A stretch of 35,316 nt of DNA from Saprospiraceae bacterium (GCA_016787285.1 JAEUUV010000138.1:1-35316); one strand, 5' to 3'. Shown: positions 16,561 to 27,122, counted from the first letter of the stretch. Numbers and translations: made by a program. Notes: generated from the sequence alone by a model not told the origin.

Positions 16561-19500
16561 TTACCTGCTAATCGTCACGTCGCCGCTGAACACCTCCACT
16601 ACGCCGTCAATAAACTCCACCTCAATCATCCAGGCAAACACCGCCGGATTCATCGGCTGACCGCGGAATGTGCCGTCCCAACCTATGTTGGGGTTGTTCG
16701 GCTGAAAATCGTTCAACTGGAATACTGCTTCACCCCATCGGTTGAACAACTGCATGGTCTTGATATTTTTCACCGTGTTCGGCTTGGCAAATACCGTGAA
16801 AATGTCGTTCTCTCCGTCGCCATTGGGCGAAAACACATTCGGCACGTACAGATACCGGCGCCGATCCACGAACACAGTGATTTTGTCGTCGTCGCTACAA
16901 CCGCCCGTTGTCACCACCGTAACCGAGTACGTCGTCGTTACAAATGGTGCGATGCCCTGGGTGAAACACACCGTGCAGTCCGTCGTATCCAGCGGCGGCC
17001 CCCAAATAATGGACTGGATGCTGTCTGCCGGCACATTCGCCAGCACCTCCAGCGTTGCACTGTCGCCAATGGGTATGCTTTCCGGCCCGCTCAGTTCCAC
17101 CTCGAACGGCGGTGGCGCATTCACCACGATCGTTTCGGCTGCCTCACATCCGCTTGCGTCTTCCACCCGAATGTCGAACACACCCGAACTCAGGCCCGAA
17201 AATACATTCGAAACCTGTAGCCCGCCGCCGTTCAGCGAATACCGGTACGGCGGAATACCGCCCGAGGCCTGTACCGTGATGGTGCCGTCGCGGCGACCGA
17301 AACACGTAATGTTGGTGACCAAAAATGCAATTGTAACCGGTGCCGGCTCTGTGAGGGTTGCGGTAGCCGTTGCCGTGCAATTGTTGGCGTCCGTTACCGT
17401 CAGCGTGTAGGTGCCTGCCGTCAAACCGGTAGCCTGTACCGATGTGCTGCCTGACGACCATGCGTAGGTGTAAGGCGGAAGGCCTCCGCCCACAACCACC
17501 TGGGCTGTGCCGTCGTCACCGCCTTCGCAACTGATGCCGAAGCCGCCGTAGTCCGAGGTCGTCACCGCGCCGGGTACCGGCGGCAGCAACTGAACTATCG
17601 TCGCTTGAGCCGTGGCCGAGTATCCGGTGGACGCCGTGATAACCACGGTATAGGTTCCGGCAGGCAAGCCGCTCACCACTTGCGGGGTGTTCAGCGCATT
17701 CACAGAGCCGGTGGCCACCGAGTTGCCGCCCTGCCGCACATCGTACTGGAACGGCGGGATACCCAACGTGGCCGTCAGCGTCAGGGTACCCGTCGCGGAG
17801 GCGCAGGGAATATTCGAGCCGACCACGCTGACCTGCGCACCGCAGTTGGCCGGAGGCAGCAACGAAGTCGTCGTGATAACCGTGCTGTCGCAACCAAACT
17901 GGTTGGTCAGCACCACCGTTTGCACGCCTACCGATGCCGCATCGCAGGTCGTCAGGGAAATGTTGGTGGTGTTGCTCGGCAGCAATATCACTGTTTCGGT
18001 CACGATACTGTCGCAGCCGTACTGATTGGTCAGGTTGTACACAAACACACCGTCGTTGTTTGGATTGCAAGTCGTGGACTGTACCGAAACTGTGTTGCTC
18101 GGTAGCAATGAAACCGTAGTTACGATGGTGCTGTCGCAGCCCGCAGCGGTGACGAGCGTTTCGGAGAAAACACCTGCCATGGCCGGGTCGCAAGTCGTAG
18201 CCGTCAGCGGTGTGGGCGGAATCGGAACAAAACTCACCGTGGTCGTCACGATACTGTCGCAGCCGTACTGGTTGAAATAACCTTGCGCAAAAATGCCCAC
18301 ATTTGCCGGGTTGCAGGTTGTTTCCGCCACATCCGTAGTATTGCTCGGCAACAATGTGACAGTCGTCACGACGGTGCTGTCGCAGCCCGCAGCCGTAGTT
18401 AGTGTCTGCGAAAACACACCGGCAGCACCCGGATTACACGTTGTAGTGCTCACCGGTGTGGGCGGAATGGCAAAAAACGTAACTGTTGTGGTGACAATGC
18501 TGTCGCACCCGTACTGGTTGGTCAAATCCTGTACAAATGTGCCGACGTTTGCCGGGTTACAACTCTGCCCGGACAGTGCAGTGGTATTGCTCGGTAGCAG
18601 CGATACCGTCGTCACGACCGTGCTGTCGCATCCCGCTGCCGTGAGGAGCGTTTCGGAGAAAACTCCGGCCAGTGCCGGGTCGCAGGTGGTGGCTGTCAGC
18701 GGGGTTGGGGGTATGGCAAAAAACGACACCGTTGTGGTTATGATACTGTCGCAGCCATATTGGTTGCTCAGGTTTTGCACGAATGTGCCGATTTCAGCAG
18801 GGTTGCAACTTTGCTCATCAATGGATGTCGTGTTACTTGGCAACAGAGAAACAGTGGTCACGATCGTACTGTCACACCCGTATTGATTGGTCAGTACGTT
18901 CGTGAATACCCCGACCTGTGCCGGGTCGCAAGTGGTTAGCGCTACCGGCGTTTGGTTACTTGGCAACAGCGTTACCGTGGTCACAACCGTGCTGTCGCAG
19001 CCTTCGGCAGTGGTGTAGGTTTGGCTAAACACGCCCGCCGCTGCCGGATCGCAAGTCGTAAGCGGAACTTGTGTGATCGGAAGCCCGGCAAAGGAAACCG
19101 TTGTAATCACCACACTGTCGCAGCCAATAGACGAGACATAATTATCATAAAAAACGCCAATCTCTGCCGGATTGCAGGAGGCTGAAAACAGGAGCACCGT
19201 GTCGGACAGCGAGTAGTTCACCGTTAGGGTAACTGTACTGTCACAGCCATACTGGTTGGTGAGATTTTGCACAAAAACTCCGGTGAGTGCAGGATCGCAA
19301 CTGGTGCCGAACAGGTTGGTCGTACTGGTCGGATTCAGGTTTACCGTTGTGATGACCACACTGTCGCAGCCGTTCAATTGGCTGAAGGTTTGCGAAAACA
19401 CGCCCACCTGGGCTGGGTCGCAGGAGCCGGTGACGATCTGCGTGGTATCAATTTCGAATACGGTCAGTGTGGTAATAATCACGCTGTCGCAGCCAAAGAT

Positions 19501-21693
19501 GCTGTTCAGGCTGTCGTTGTACACGCCCGAAGTTGTTTGCAAGGCGCCACCCAGCAAAATGGATTCGCCTTCACAAATTTGAGCCGTTGCATTGACGGTG
19601 TAGTTCGGCTGCACCACGGCTGATGCACCGCCACTTATTACTGCCGTACAAGTTGGAGTAGAACCGTCGTTGGCACTTATCAGGGAGTAGTTGGTATTGG
19701 CTGCAGGCGTGAGCGTAACGGTATGCCCATTGGAGATGTCGGTGAGAGTATTATTTTGTGAACCGTTCGACCAGACTACGTCAAACGGCGCGTTTCCGGT
19801 CGTGCTGAATGTGAGGGTAATACTCTGCCCGGCACAAATTTGACCGCCGCCACTAAGGGCGACGGTAGGCAAGGGCGCCACCTGTACGGTCCGGCAAATC
19901 GGCGGGATACTGCCACAAGCATTTGAAACAGCCACACATACCTGTCCGCTGGACGCATTGGCAAAATTAACACTTATGGTATCGCCCGAACCGGTCAGCA
20001 CGGCGCCCGGGGGTACTGTCCAGTTGTAATTCGTGCCGAGTTGGAACGTGTCCAATGTAAACAAATAAGCGCCTCCATTGGCGCAAACAGCACCAGGCCC
20101 GCTCAACTGGGGCGGAGCGATAGGTTGTTGTACCACAATCGGCAAACACGCGGGGGCAGATGCACCACACGCGTTATTGGCTGTCACACAGAGTGGGCCG
20201 TTCAGGATAGTATCCCAGGTGATTTGAATGGAATTTGGAGGTATTGAAGTAAACGGAATACCGCCGGGAGTTGTCCAGACAAAAGATGTGGGAGGCGGCG
20301 CGCCGTTAGCCGTTACCGTGTAGATAACCGTTGAATCACCACAAGGGTTGGGATTGCCCGCAAGTGTTGGCGTTTGTGGTGTGGCAAAGTCGGCCAATAC
20401 GGTGACACAAGAGGTGTCTCTACAAAATACGCCTCCCCGGGCGTGTGTAACAATAAGGCAATACTGACCGGGTTGATTCACCTGCACAGTTGGTTGGTTG
20501 GAAAGCCCTACGATGCCGGGGCCGCTCCAGTTGTACAAGGTGATGCCGCCAAATGCTGCTGCGGAGTTGATTGGCGAAGCGCTCCCGTCCAGCGTTACCA
20601 CTTTGTTGCTGTCGCAATCCAACATTTTCGGCGTAGCTATGATTGCCATTGGTTCCATCAAAGCCAAATAAAAGTTGATGATACTGTCGCAACCTAAGTA
20701 GCCCTTACAAACATGCTGGTATCCGCCAGTAATGTTGTACTCTTCGCCACAAACTACATGGTTGTCTGGGGCGCATTTATTTATCTGAAATAACGGCGAA
20801 TTATATGTCGGAACAGGTTTAATCCGGCATGTAACCACACTGTCGCAGCCCTGGTACGTCTCGTATGTATTCACGTAGGTACCCGGCAGGTCGTAAAAGT
20901 TACCGGAGCACTCCACGGTTTCGCCCGCGCATTGGAGCACTTCGATCAGTGTTGCCTCCCGACGGCCAATCTCGATGTCCTGGCAATTTTCATTTGGGCA
21001 AGTAGTACTCATCACGCAAATCTGAGCAGGCCCTTGCTCCAGCCAGTTGATCGCAACCTGCTGTACGTTGGTAGATGGACCGACAAACGAGCCGGCACCC
21101 GGCGGGTTGATACTCCAGTTGCCTGGAATGTTACTCGTGTAGACTTGCGCGCCGGTTGGCAAACATACCAAGGGATTGAAATTTCCAATGATTGGATTGG
21201 AGCCGTTTATGGCGTAATCACAAATAGCCCCGGAACAACCATCAATCGTCATGTAATACGTTTGGCCGGGCACCAGATTATTTCCAGTGATCGTGTACAT
21301 ACCACCGGGACTCATGCCGGAAACGCAAGGCCCCTCAAAAGTGAAACTATTACAGTCCGTAGTTGACAATATTGCCGCCTGTAAACAACTACCCGAGGAA
21401 CATCCCAATACCTCAAATGTGAAGTTTACAGTCGTTGCATCTGCCACAAATGCAAACCAGTGGTTGTTCTCAATCGAACTGCACCAGGAAGGGGGCAAGG
21501 ATATCGGAGCATCCGGCGTTGTAGCCCCCATGTAACAATTCAACTCGGCGGGACTGGCCATCACACACGCATCCGCTGCATTTACCGAAGGCATTGGAAT
21601 AGGACACGGCGCTGTATTGCACTGCGCCTGTGCCTTTTCATGCAGCACTTGTGAAAAAACGATGATCAAACCAATTGTAAAAATTCGATTCAT
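16561..21693 (-). CDS. Giant T9SS type B surface protein with GCDS repeats (copy A)
   Basis: A 1,710-residue exported protein. A signal peptide (1-24, ending AQAQ) is followed by a Cys-rich N-terminal region, two PKD-like domains (around PNPCGDSTVIYTV and GAVCANGGAYLFTL), 13 tandem 41-residue repeats with the core GCDSxVxTTV (about 757-1289) and SprB-like repeats (CEGGDDGTAQV..., CFGRRDGTITVQASGGIPPYRYSL). The C-terminal gliding-motility-associated domain (YVPNVFSPNGDGENDIF... to the end) is the sorting signal of type B T9SS cargo. It is expected to be exported through T9SS and held on the cell surface, as an adhesin or gliding-related protein; the precise role is unknown. The start at 21693 aligns with the signal peptide of copy B; a frame to 21723 would need a TTG start. 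Copy B ends 36 bases upstream, so the two are likely co-transcribed. Confidence 0.9.
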   Translation of the reverse strand: MNRIFTIGLIIVFSQVLHEKAQAQCNTAPCPIPMPSVNAADACVMASPAELNCYMGATTPDAPISLPPSWCSSIENNHWFAFVADATTVNFTFEVLGCSSGSCLQAAILSTTDCNSFTFEGPCVSGMSPGGMYTITGNNLVPGQTYYMTIDGCSGAICDYAINGSNPIIGNFNPLVCLPTGAQVYTSNIPGNWSINPPGAGSFVGPSTNVQQVAINWLEQGPAQICVMSTTCPNENCQDIEIGRREATLIEVLQCAGETVECSGNFYDLPGTYVNTYETYQGCDSVVTCRIKPVPTYNSPLFQINKCAPDNHVVCGEEYNITGGYQHVCKGYLGCDSIINFYLALMEPMAIIATPKMLDCDSNKVVTLDGSASPINSAAAFGGITLYNWSGPGIVGLSNQPTVQVNQPGQYCLIVTHARGGVFCRDTSCVTVLADFATPQTPTLAGNPNPCGDSTVIYTVTANGAPPPTSFVWTTPGGIPFTSIPPNSIQITWDTILNGPLCVTANNACGASAPACLPIVVQQPIAPPQLSGPGAVCANGGAYLFTLDTFQLGTNYNWTVPPGAVLTGSGDTISVNFANASSGQVCVAVSNACGSIPPICRTVQVAPLPTVALSGGGQICAGQSITLTFSTTGNAPFDVVWSNGSQNNTLTDISNGHTVTLTPAANTNYSLISANDGSTPTCTAVISGGASAVVQPNYTVNATAQICEGESILLGGALQTTSGVYNDSLNSIFGCDSVIITTLTVFEIDTTQIVTGSCDPAQVGVFSQTFSQLNGCDSVVITTVNLNPTSTTNLFGTSCDPALTGVFVQNLTNQYGCDSTVTLTVNYSLSDTVLLFSASCNPAEIGVFYDNYVSSIGCDSVVITTVSFAGLPITQVPLTTCDPAAAGVFSQTYTTAEGCDSTVVTTVTLLPSNQTPVALTTCDPAQVGVFTNVLTNQYGCDSTIVTTVSLLPSNTTSIDEQSCNPAEIGTFVQNLSNQYGCDSIITTTVSFFAIPPTPLTATTCDPALAGVFSETLLTAAGCDSTVVTTVSLLPSNTTALSGQSCNPANVGTFVQDLTNQYGCDSIVTTTVTFFAIPPTPVSTTTCNPGAAGVFSQTLTTAAGCDSTVVTTVTLLPSNTTDVAETTCNPANVGIFAQGYFNQYGCDSIVTTTVSFVPIPPTPLTATTCDPAMAGVFSETLVTAAGCDSTIVTTVSLLPSNTVSVQSTTCNPNNDGVFVYNLTNQYGCDSIVTETVILLPSNTTNISLTTCDAASVGVQTVVLTNQFGCDSTVITTTSLLPPANCGAQVSVVGSNIPCASATGTLTLTATLGIPPFQYDVRQGGNSVATGSVNALNTPQVVSGLPAGTYTVVITASTGYSATAQATIVQLLPPVPGAVTTSDYGGFGISCEGGDDGTAQVVVGGGLPPYTYAWSSGSTSVQATGLTAGTYTLTVTDANNCTATATATLTEPAPVTIAFLVTNITCFGRRDGTITVQASGGIPPYRYSLNGGGLQVSNVFSGLSSGVFDIRVEDASGCEAAETIVVNAPPPFEVELSGPESIPIGDSATLEVLANVPADSIQSIIWGPPLDTTDCTVCFTQGIAPFVTTTYSVTVVTTGGCSDDDKITVFVDRRRYLYVPNVFSPNGDGENDIFTVFAKPNTVKNIKTMQLFNRWGEAVFQLNDFQPNNPNIGWDGTFRGQPMNPAVFAWMIEVEFIDGVVEVFSGDVTISR
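17827..19425 (-). repeat. Coding array of 13 x 123 bases in copy A
   Basis: Thirteen units of exactly 41 codons run without gaps. Each begins S/T-C-(D/N)-P, has GVF or GTF at positions 8-10 and GCDS at 19-22, so each unit carries two cysteines 18 residues apart. Units 6-12 alternate between a QYGCDS type followed by FFAIPPTP and an AAGCDS type followed by SLLPSNTT, giving a higher-order period of 246 bases. Confidence 0.9.
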
Positions 21694-21729
21694 AGTCATG
21701 CTTTGTTTAAAATATTTTCTCAAGAATAA

Positions 21730-24700
21730 TTACCTGCTGATGGTCACATCACCGCTGTACACTTCCACCACGCCGTCAATAAATTCCACCTCGATCATCC
21801 AGGCAAATACTGCCGGGTTCATCGGCTGGCCGCGGAAAGTACCGTCCCAACCGATGTTCGGGTTGTTCGGCTGAAAATCGTTCAACTGGAATACGGCTTC
21901 GCCCCAGCGGTTGAACAACTGCATGGTCTTGATATTCTTTACCGTGTTCGGTTTCGCAAATACTGTGAAAATGTCGTTCTCCCCATCCCCATTGGGGGAA
22001 AACACATTCGGCACATACAGATACCGGCGCCGATCCACGAATACGGTAATCTTGTCGTCGTCGCTGCAACCGCCCGTTGTCACCACCGTAACCGAGTACG
22101 TCGTCGTTACAAACGGCGCGATGCCCTGTGTGAAACAAACCGTGCAGTCCGTCGTGTCCAGCGGCGGCCCCCAAATGATGGACTGGATGCTGTCTGCCGG
22201 CACATTAGCCAGAATTTCCAGGGTCGCGCTGTCGCCGATGGCGATACTCTCGGGACCGTTCAGTTCCACCTCGAATGGCGGCGGCGCATTCACCACGATC
22301 GTTTCGAGGGCCTCACAGCCGCCGGCGTCTTCCACCCGGATGGCAAACACACCCGAACTAAGGCCGGTGAATACATTCGACGCCTGTAGCCCACCGTTGT
22401 TCAGCGAGTACCGGTAGGGCGGAATACCACCCGAGGCCTGCACCGTGATGGTACCGTCGCGGCGACCGAAACACGTAATATTGGTGACCAAAAATGCAAT
22501 CGAAACCGGTTCCGGCTCGGTCAGGGTCGCCGTGGCCGTGGCTGTGCAGTTGTTGGCGTCCGTAACCGTCAGCGTATAAGTGCCCGCCGTCAGGTTGCCG
22601 GCTTGTACCGACGTGCTGCCCGAGGACCACGCATAAGTGTAAGGCGGAAGGCCGCCGCTCACAGCCACCTGGGCTGTGCCGTCGCCGCCGCCTTCGCAAC
22701 TGATGCCGAAGCCCCCGTAGTCCGAGGTCGTCACTGCGCCGGGTTCCGGCGGCAGCAACTGCACCACCGTCGCCTGTGCCGTCGCCGAGTAGCCGGTGGA
22801 CGCCGTTATGACCACAGTGTAGGTGCCGGCGGGCAAGCCGCTTACCACATGCGGAGTGTTCAGCGCATTCACCGAGCCGGTAGCCACCGAATTAACGCCT
22901 TGCCGCACATCGTACTGGAACGGCGGGATACCCAGTGTGGCTGTCAGTGTCAGCGTGCCCGTCGTGGATGCACAGGGAATATTCGAACCCACCACGCTCA
23001 CCTGAGCGCCACAATTGGCCGGTGGCAGCAGCGAAGTGGTCGTGATGACCGTGCTGTCGCAACCAAACTGGTTGGTCAGCACCACCGTTTGAACGCCTAC
23101 CTGTGCAACATCACAAGTGCTCAGCGAAATATTGGTCGTATTGCTTGGCAGCAAAAGCACTGTTTCGGTTACGATACTGTCGCAGCCGTACTGGTTGGTC
23201 AAGTTGTACACAAACACCCCGTCGGCATTCGGGTCGCAGGTCGTGGATTGAACCGACACCGTGTTGCTCGGCAACAACGTCACCGTGGTTACAAGGGTAC
23301 TGTCGCAGCCTGCAGCGGTGACGAGTGTTTCTGAAAAAACACCAGCCATGGCCGGGTCGCAAGTAGTTGCCGTCAGCGGCGTAGGGGGGATGGCGAAGAA
23401 TGTCACTGTTGTAGTCACGATGCTGTCGCAGCCATACTGGTTGGTCAGGTCCTGGATAAAAGTACCAACTTCAGCGGGGTTGCAACTTTGGCCGGATAGC
23501 GAAGTCGTATTGCTTGGCAGCAAAGACACTGTGGTTACGAGTGTACTGTCACAGCCCGCTGCAGTGACCAGGGTTTGGGAAAACACACCTACCATTGCCG
23601 GATCGCAGGTAGTGGCCGTCAGCGGCGTAGGTGGTATAGCGAAGAACGACACCGTTGTGGTCACGATACTGTCACAGCCATACTGATTGGTCAAATTCTG
23701 AACGAATGTGCCGACCTCGGCTGGATTACAACTTTGGCCGGTCAGCGCTGTCGTGTTGCTCGGCAACAAGGAAACGGCCGTAATCACCGTGCTATCACAA
23801 CCGTTTTGATTGGTCAGAACCTGCATGAAGGTACCTACGTTAGCCGGATCGCAATCGGCGGCGGACAAATACGTTGTGTCGCTGGCCAACAAAGAAACGG
23901 TAGTCATCAAGACACTGTCGCAGCCGTCGGCGGTGACTAATGTCTGGAAAAACACGCCGGTAGCCCCCGGGTCACAGGATGCTGCCGTGAGTTGGGTGGT
24001 GTCGAGGTGGAAAAAGGAAATTGTGGTAAACACCGTGCTGTCACAACCGTTTTGGTTGGTCAAATCCTGTACAAAAACACCTACTTCCGACGGGTTGCAA
24101 CTCGCGCCAAACAACAATGTAGTATCGCTGGCAAGGAGTGTTACCGTGGTTATGATGATGCTGTCGCAGCCTTCGACCGACTGGAGTGTTTGACTAAATA
24201 CACCTACTCCTGCAGGATCGCATGTGGCGTCGGTCAGGTTGGTAGTGTAGGAATCCGAGTATGTCACAGTAGTGGTTACGATACTATCGCACCCCCACTG
24301 GTTGGTCAAATTTTGCACAAAAACTCCCACATTCGCCGGGTCGCAACTGGTTGTGAACAACGATATGGCATCGGAAGGTAACAGGTTTATTGAAGTAATT
24401 ACCACACTGTCGCAGCCGTTGGTTTGCGACAAAATCTCGGTGGTAGTGCCGACCAGTGCAGGATCACAGTTGGTGCCGATTACAACTATCGTAGTGTCAA
24501 CGACATTAACCGTAAGTGCGCTGATGATGACACTGTCGCAGCCATGCAAGGTGTTCAACGTATCATAATACACGCCGGACGTGGTTTGATTGGCCCCGCC
24601 AAGCAACATGGACTCGCCCTGGCAAATGACAAACGATTGGTTGGTTGTTGCCGGATTCCATACGGTTACCGTCTCGTTATCGTTGGATGCAGTTACGCAA

Positions 24701-26904
24701 GCATTCGGAGCAGTGTTGTCGGCCACAGATACGAGGCTGTATGTGGTAGTTTGCAACGGATTAACCGGAACAACATGCCCGTTGGAAATATTATTCAGCG
24801 TGGTGGTTTGATTCCCATCGAACCAGACGACATCAAATGGCCCGTTGCCGCTGAGTATAAAGGTCAGATCTACTGACTCGCTGAGGCAAATTTCGACGCT
24901 GCTACTCAAATCAACCGCAGGCGCCGGAGATACCTGTACATTTCGGCAAACAGGAGGAATGGAACCGCATACATTCGATGCCGTCACACATACCTGCCCG
25001 CTCGTTGCGTTTGTAAAATCCACGCTAATCGAATCACCGGAACCGGTGAAAACGGCGCCTGCCGGAACAACCCAGTTGTAATTAACCCCGGCTTGCTGAG
25101 TATCCAGTGTGAACAAGTAAGCACCGCCGTTGGTACACACGGTGGCCGGACCCGACATTTGAGGCGAGACAATTGGCTGAAGTACGGTAATCGGAATGCA
25201 AGCCGGGCTTGATGCGCCACAGGAGTTATTGGCTGTAACACAAAGCGTATCCAGCACCACATTTGTCCAGGTGATCTGGATAGAATCAAACCCGAGTGTT
25301 GTGATCGGGGTATTGTTTTTGGAGGTCCACACGAATGAGGTCGGCGGTGGATTACCGTTTGCGGTTGCGGTGTAAATAACGGTCGAGTCGCCGCATGGAT
25401 TCGGATTCCCGGAAATGATGGGCAGCGGAGGAATAGCACTATTTGCCAGTACCGTTATGCAGGTTGTATCGGCGCAATAAACCCCGCCTCGAGCATGTGT
25501 AACGGTGAGGCAATACTGGCCGGGCTGGTTCACTTGCACATCGGGTTGATTAAATGCGCCTACAATGCCGGGGCCGGTCCAATTGTACAGCGTGATGCCT
25601 CCCGGTGCGTTATTCGGCGGCGAAGCACTACCGATAATGGTCACCGTCAGGTTGCTGTCGCAGTCCAGAATATCCGCCGGAGCGATAATCGCCTGCGGTT
25701 CCATGATGGCTAAGTTGACATTCACGATGCTGTCGCAACCCAGATAATTTTCACAAACCTCGGAATGCAAGGCCGTCTCGAACAGGGTGTTATCACAAAT
25801 TTTGTACTCATTCGGACCGCAGAGATTTACAAATGAAAAGGGAGAAAAAGTGGTTGGAACCAACCGAATGGAACATCTCACAATACTGTCGCAGCCAAGA
25901 TCGGTTGTCAGGGTAACCGGGAAAGTACCGGGAGCGGAAAATTCCTGTCCGGCACATGATACACTGCCGGGCGGGCTTTGACATAAGTTATAAATTTCTG
26001 TAGTCGTGACGGTCGGGATCAACTTGATCTTACACGTCACTATGCTGTCGCAGCCGCTATCGGCTTTCAGAACGACCGGAAAATTGCCCGGTGCAGCAAA
26101 GGTTTTGCCGGCACAGGTAGTAGTTTTACCCTGACAGATGTAAGTTTCTTCATCCGTATAAACGACCTCTCCGATGTTGATATCAATGCATAACTCCGGA
26201 GCATTGGGGCATGTGGTGCCCTGAGCACAAACCTGAGCGGGACCGGATTGCTGCCAAACTATGGAGGCCTGTGTTTGGGCCGCGTTTACAGTCATCGTAC
26301 CAGCCGTTGGAGGGTTAAGTGTCCAGTTGGAAGGCGTGTTTGTGGTATACACACTTGGAACGGGAGAAGGCAAACAAACACCGGAAGTTGGTCCATTTAT
26401 GGTTGGGTTGACACCATTTATGGAATAATCGCACTGCGCGCCTGAGCTCCCATCTACACAGATATAATACGTTTCGCCGGGGATAAGCGGGGAAGCAACA
26501 AGCGTGGCAGACCCCCCGGAGGGAATATTTCCAATACACGGAGAGACAAACTGAAAGTTGATACAATCAGTTGTGGAAAGGACGGCAACCTGAATACCGT
26601 TGCCAACTGCACAGCCGTACACGTCAAATGTAAAGCTAGCACTGGTGGCATCGGCTACAAAAGCAAACCAGTGGTTGTTGTGAATTGCCGAACACCAAAA
26701 GGGCGGAAAAGAAACTGGCTGATCCTCCGTAGTGGCACCGAAATAACAATCCAGTGCAGCAGGGCTGGGATTTACGCACGCTTCCTGCGCATTGACAGAT
26801 GGCGTGGGCACTACGCATTGCGACGGATTGCATTGCGCAAAGCCTTGAGAAGGATTAAAAAAAATAAATATTCCTATCACCGTCAGGGGAAAAAATAATC
26901 TCAT
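21730..26904 (-). CDS. Giant T9SS type B surface protein with GCDS repeats (copy B)
   Basis: A 1,724-residue paralogue of copy A with the same order: signal peptide (1-24, ending GFAQ), Cys-rich region with extra QEFSAPGTFPVTL-type units, two PKD-like domains, twelve 41-residue GCDS repeats (about 812-1303), SprB-like repeats and the type B T9SS sorting domain. The N-terminal halves of the two copies differ clearly, while the last about 155 residues differ at a single position (VEVF versus VEVY). The ATG at 26904 is the only sensible start. The 238-base region upstream, shared with the divergent phosphatase gene, has no clear minus-strand promoter; CTGCTTTG at 26930-26937 is a weak -7 candidate. 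As with copy A, a surface role is inferred and no ligand is known. Confidence 0.9.
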   Translation of the reverse strand: MRLFFPLTVIGIFIFFNPSQGFAQCNPSQCVVPTPSVNAQEACVNPSPAALDCYFGATTEDQPVSFPPFWCSAIHNNHWFAFVADATSASFTFDVYGCAVGNGIQVAVLSTTDCINFQFVSPCIGNIPSGGSATLVASPLIPGETYYICVDGSSGAQCDYSINGVNPTINGPTSGVCLPSPVPSVYTTNTPSNWTLNPPTAGTMTVNAAQTQASIVWQQSGPAQVCAQGTTCPNAPELCIDINIGEVVYTDEETYICQGKTTTCAGKTFAAPGNFPVVLKADSGCDSIVTCKIKLIPTVTTTEIYNLCQSPPGSVSCAGQEFSAPGTFPVTLTTDLGCDSIVRCSIRLVPTTFSPFSFVNLCGPNEYKICDNTLFETALHSEVCENYLGCDSIVNVNLAIMEPQAIIAPADILDCDSNLTVTIIGSASPPNNAPGGITLYNWTGPGIVGAFNQPDVQVNQPGQYCLTVTHARGGVYCADTTCITVLANSAIPPLPIISGNPNPCGDSTVIYTATANGNPPPTSFVWTSKNNTPITTLGFDSIQITWTNVVLDTLCVTANNSCGASSPACIPITVLQPIVSPQMSGPATVCTNGGAYLFTLDTQQAGVNYNWVVPAGAVFTGSGDSISVDFTNATSGQVCVTASNVCGSIPPVCRNVQVSPAPAVDLSSSVEICLSESVDLTFILSGNGPFDVVWFDGNQTTTLNNISNGHVVPVNPLQTTTYSLVSVADNTAPNACVTASNDNETVTVWNPATTNQSFVICQGESMLLGGANQTTSGVYYDTLNTLHGCDSVIISALTVNVVDTTIVVIGTNCDPALVGTTTEILSQTNGCDSVVITSINLLPSDAISLFTTSCDPANVGVFVQNLTNQWGCDSIVTTTVTYSDSYTTNLTDATCDPAGVGVFSQTLQSVEGCDSIIITTVTLLASDTTLLFGASCNPSEVGVFVQDLTNQNGCDSTVFTTISFFHLDTTQLTAASCDPGATGVFFQTLVTADGCDSVLMTTVSLLASDTTYLSAADCDPANVGTFMQVLTNQNGCDSTVITAVSLLPSNTTALTGQSCNPAEVGTFVQNLTNQYGCDSIVTTTVSFFAIPPTPLTATTCDPAMVGVFSQTLVTAAGCDSTLVTTVSLLPSNTTSLSGQSCNPAEVGTFIQDLTNQYGCDSIVTTTVTFFAIPPTPLTATTCDPAMAGVFSETLVTAAGCDSTLVTTVTLLPSNTVSVQSTTCDPNADGVFVYNLTNQYGCDSIVTETVLLLPSNTTNISLSTCDVAQVGVQTVVLTNQFGCDSTVITTTSLLPPANCGAQVSVVGSNIPCASTTGTLTLTATLGIPPFQYDVRQGVNSVATGSVNALNTPHVVSGLPAGTYTVVITASTGYSATAQATVVQLLPPEPGAVTTSDYGGFGISCEGGGDGTAQVAVSGGLPPYTYAWSSGSTSVQAGNLTAGTYTLTVTDANNCTATATATLTEPEPVSIAFLVTNITCFGRRDGTITVQASGGIPPYRYSLNNGGLQASNVFTGLSSGVFAIRVEDAGGCEALETIVVNAPPPFEVELNGPESIAIGDSATLEILANVPADSIQSIIWGPPLDTTDCTVCFTQGIAPFVTTTYSVTVVTTGGCSDDDKITVFVDRRRYLYVPNVFSPNGDGENDIFTVFAKPNTVKNIKTMQLFNRWGEAVFQLNDFQPNNPNIGWDGTFRGQPMNPAVFAWMIEVEFIDGVVEVYSGDVTISR
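22996..24471 (-). repeat. Coding array of 12 x 123 bases in copy B
   Basis: Twelve 41-codon units with the same C-(D/N)-P ... GCDS pattern as in copy A. Only two QYGCDS/AAGCDS dimers (units 7-10) are present against three in copy A, while the N-terminal units are more diverged (QWGCDS, QNGCDS, ADGCDS). This suggests the dimer is the unit of recent gain or loss. Confidence 0.9.
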
Positions 26905-27114
26905 AACATTCTGATTTTAAGAACTGTAACAAAGCAGTTTTGTGATACAAGTATGTGTTTGTTTGCGTAAAAATAAGCCAAACCGGCAACATTCACCGTC
27001 TTTTAAACGGAGAAAGTTTCAGCCTCCAGATTTTTATGTTAAAAGGCACAAGCAGCTACAAAGTGCGAGATCAGAACCGGCTCCCCTTCGCTGCCTGTTG
27101 TTAAAAAGAAGGCA

Positions 27115-27122
27115 TAACTTTG
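27115..27122 (+). promoter_or_regulatory. -7 box (TAACTTTG) of the phosphatase-DUF4296 pair
   Basis: TAACTTTG followed by GCCCGC matches TAnnTTTG and lies 20 bases before the ATG at 27143. There is no good -33 element. Confidence 0.55.

Noticed and set aside
17827-24471. Regularly spaced repeats resembling a CRISPR array
   Set aside because: The repeats are contiguous 123-base coding units in an open frame with no unique spacers.
17684-24880. Many plus-strand reading frames of 60-240 codons inside the two giant genes
   Set aside because: They follow the 123-base repeat period and mirror the coding strand; their products are low-complexity with no domain, start context or promoter.
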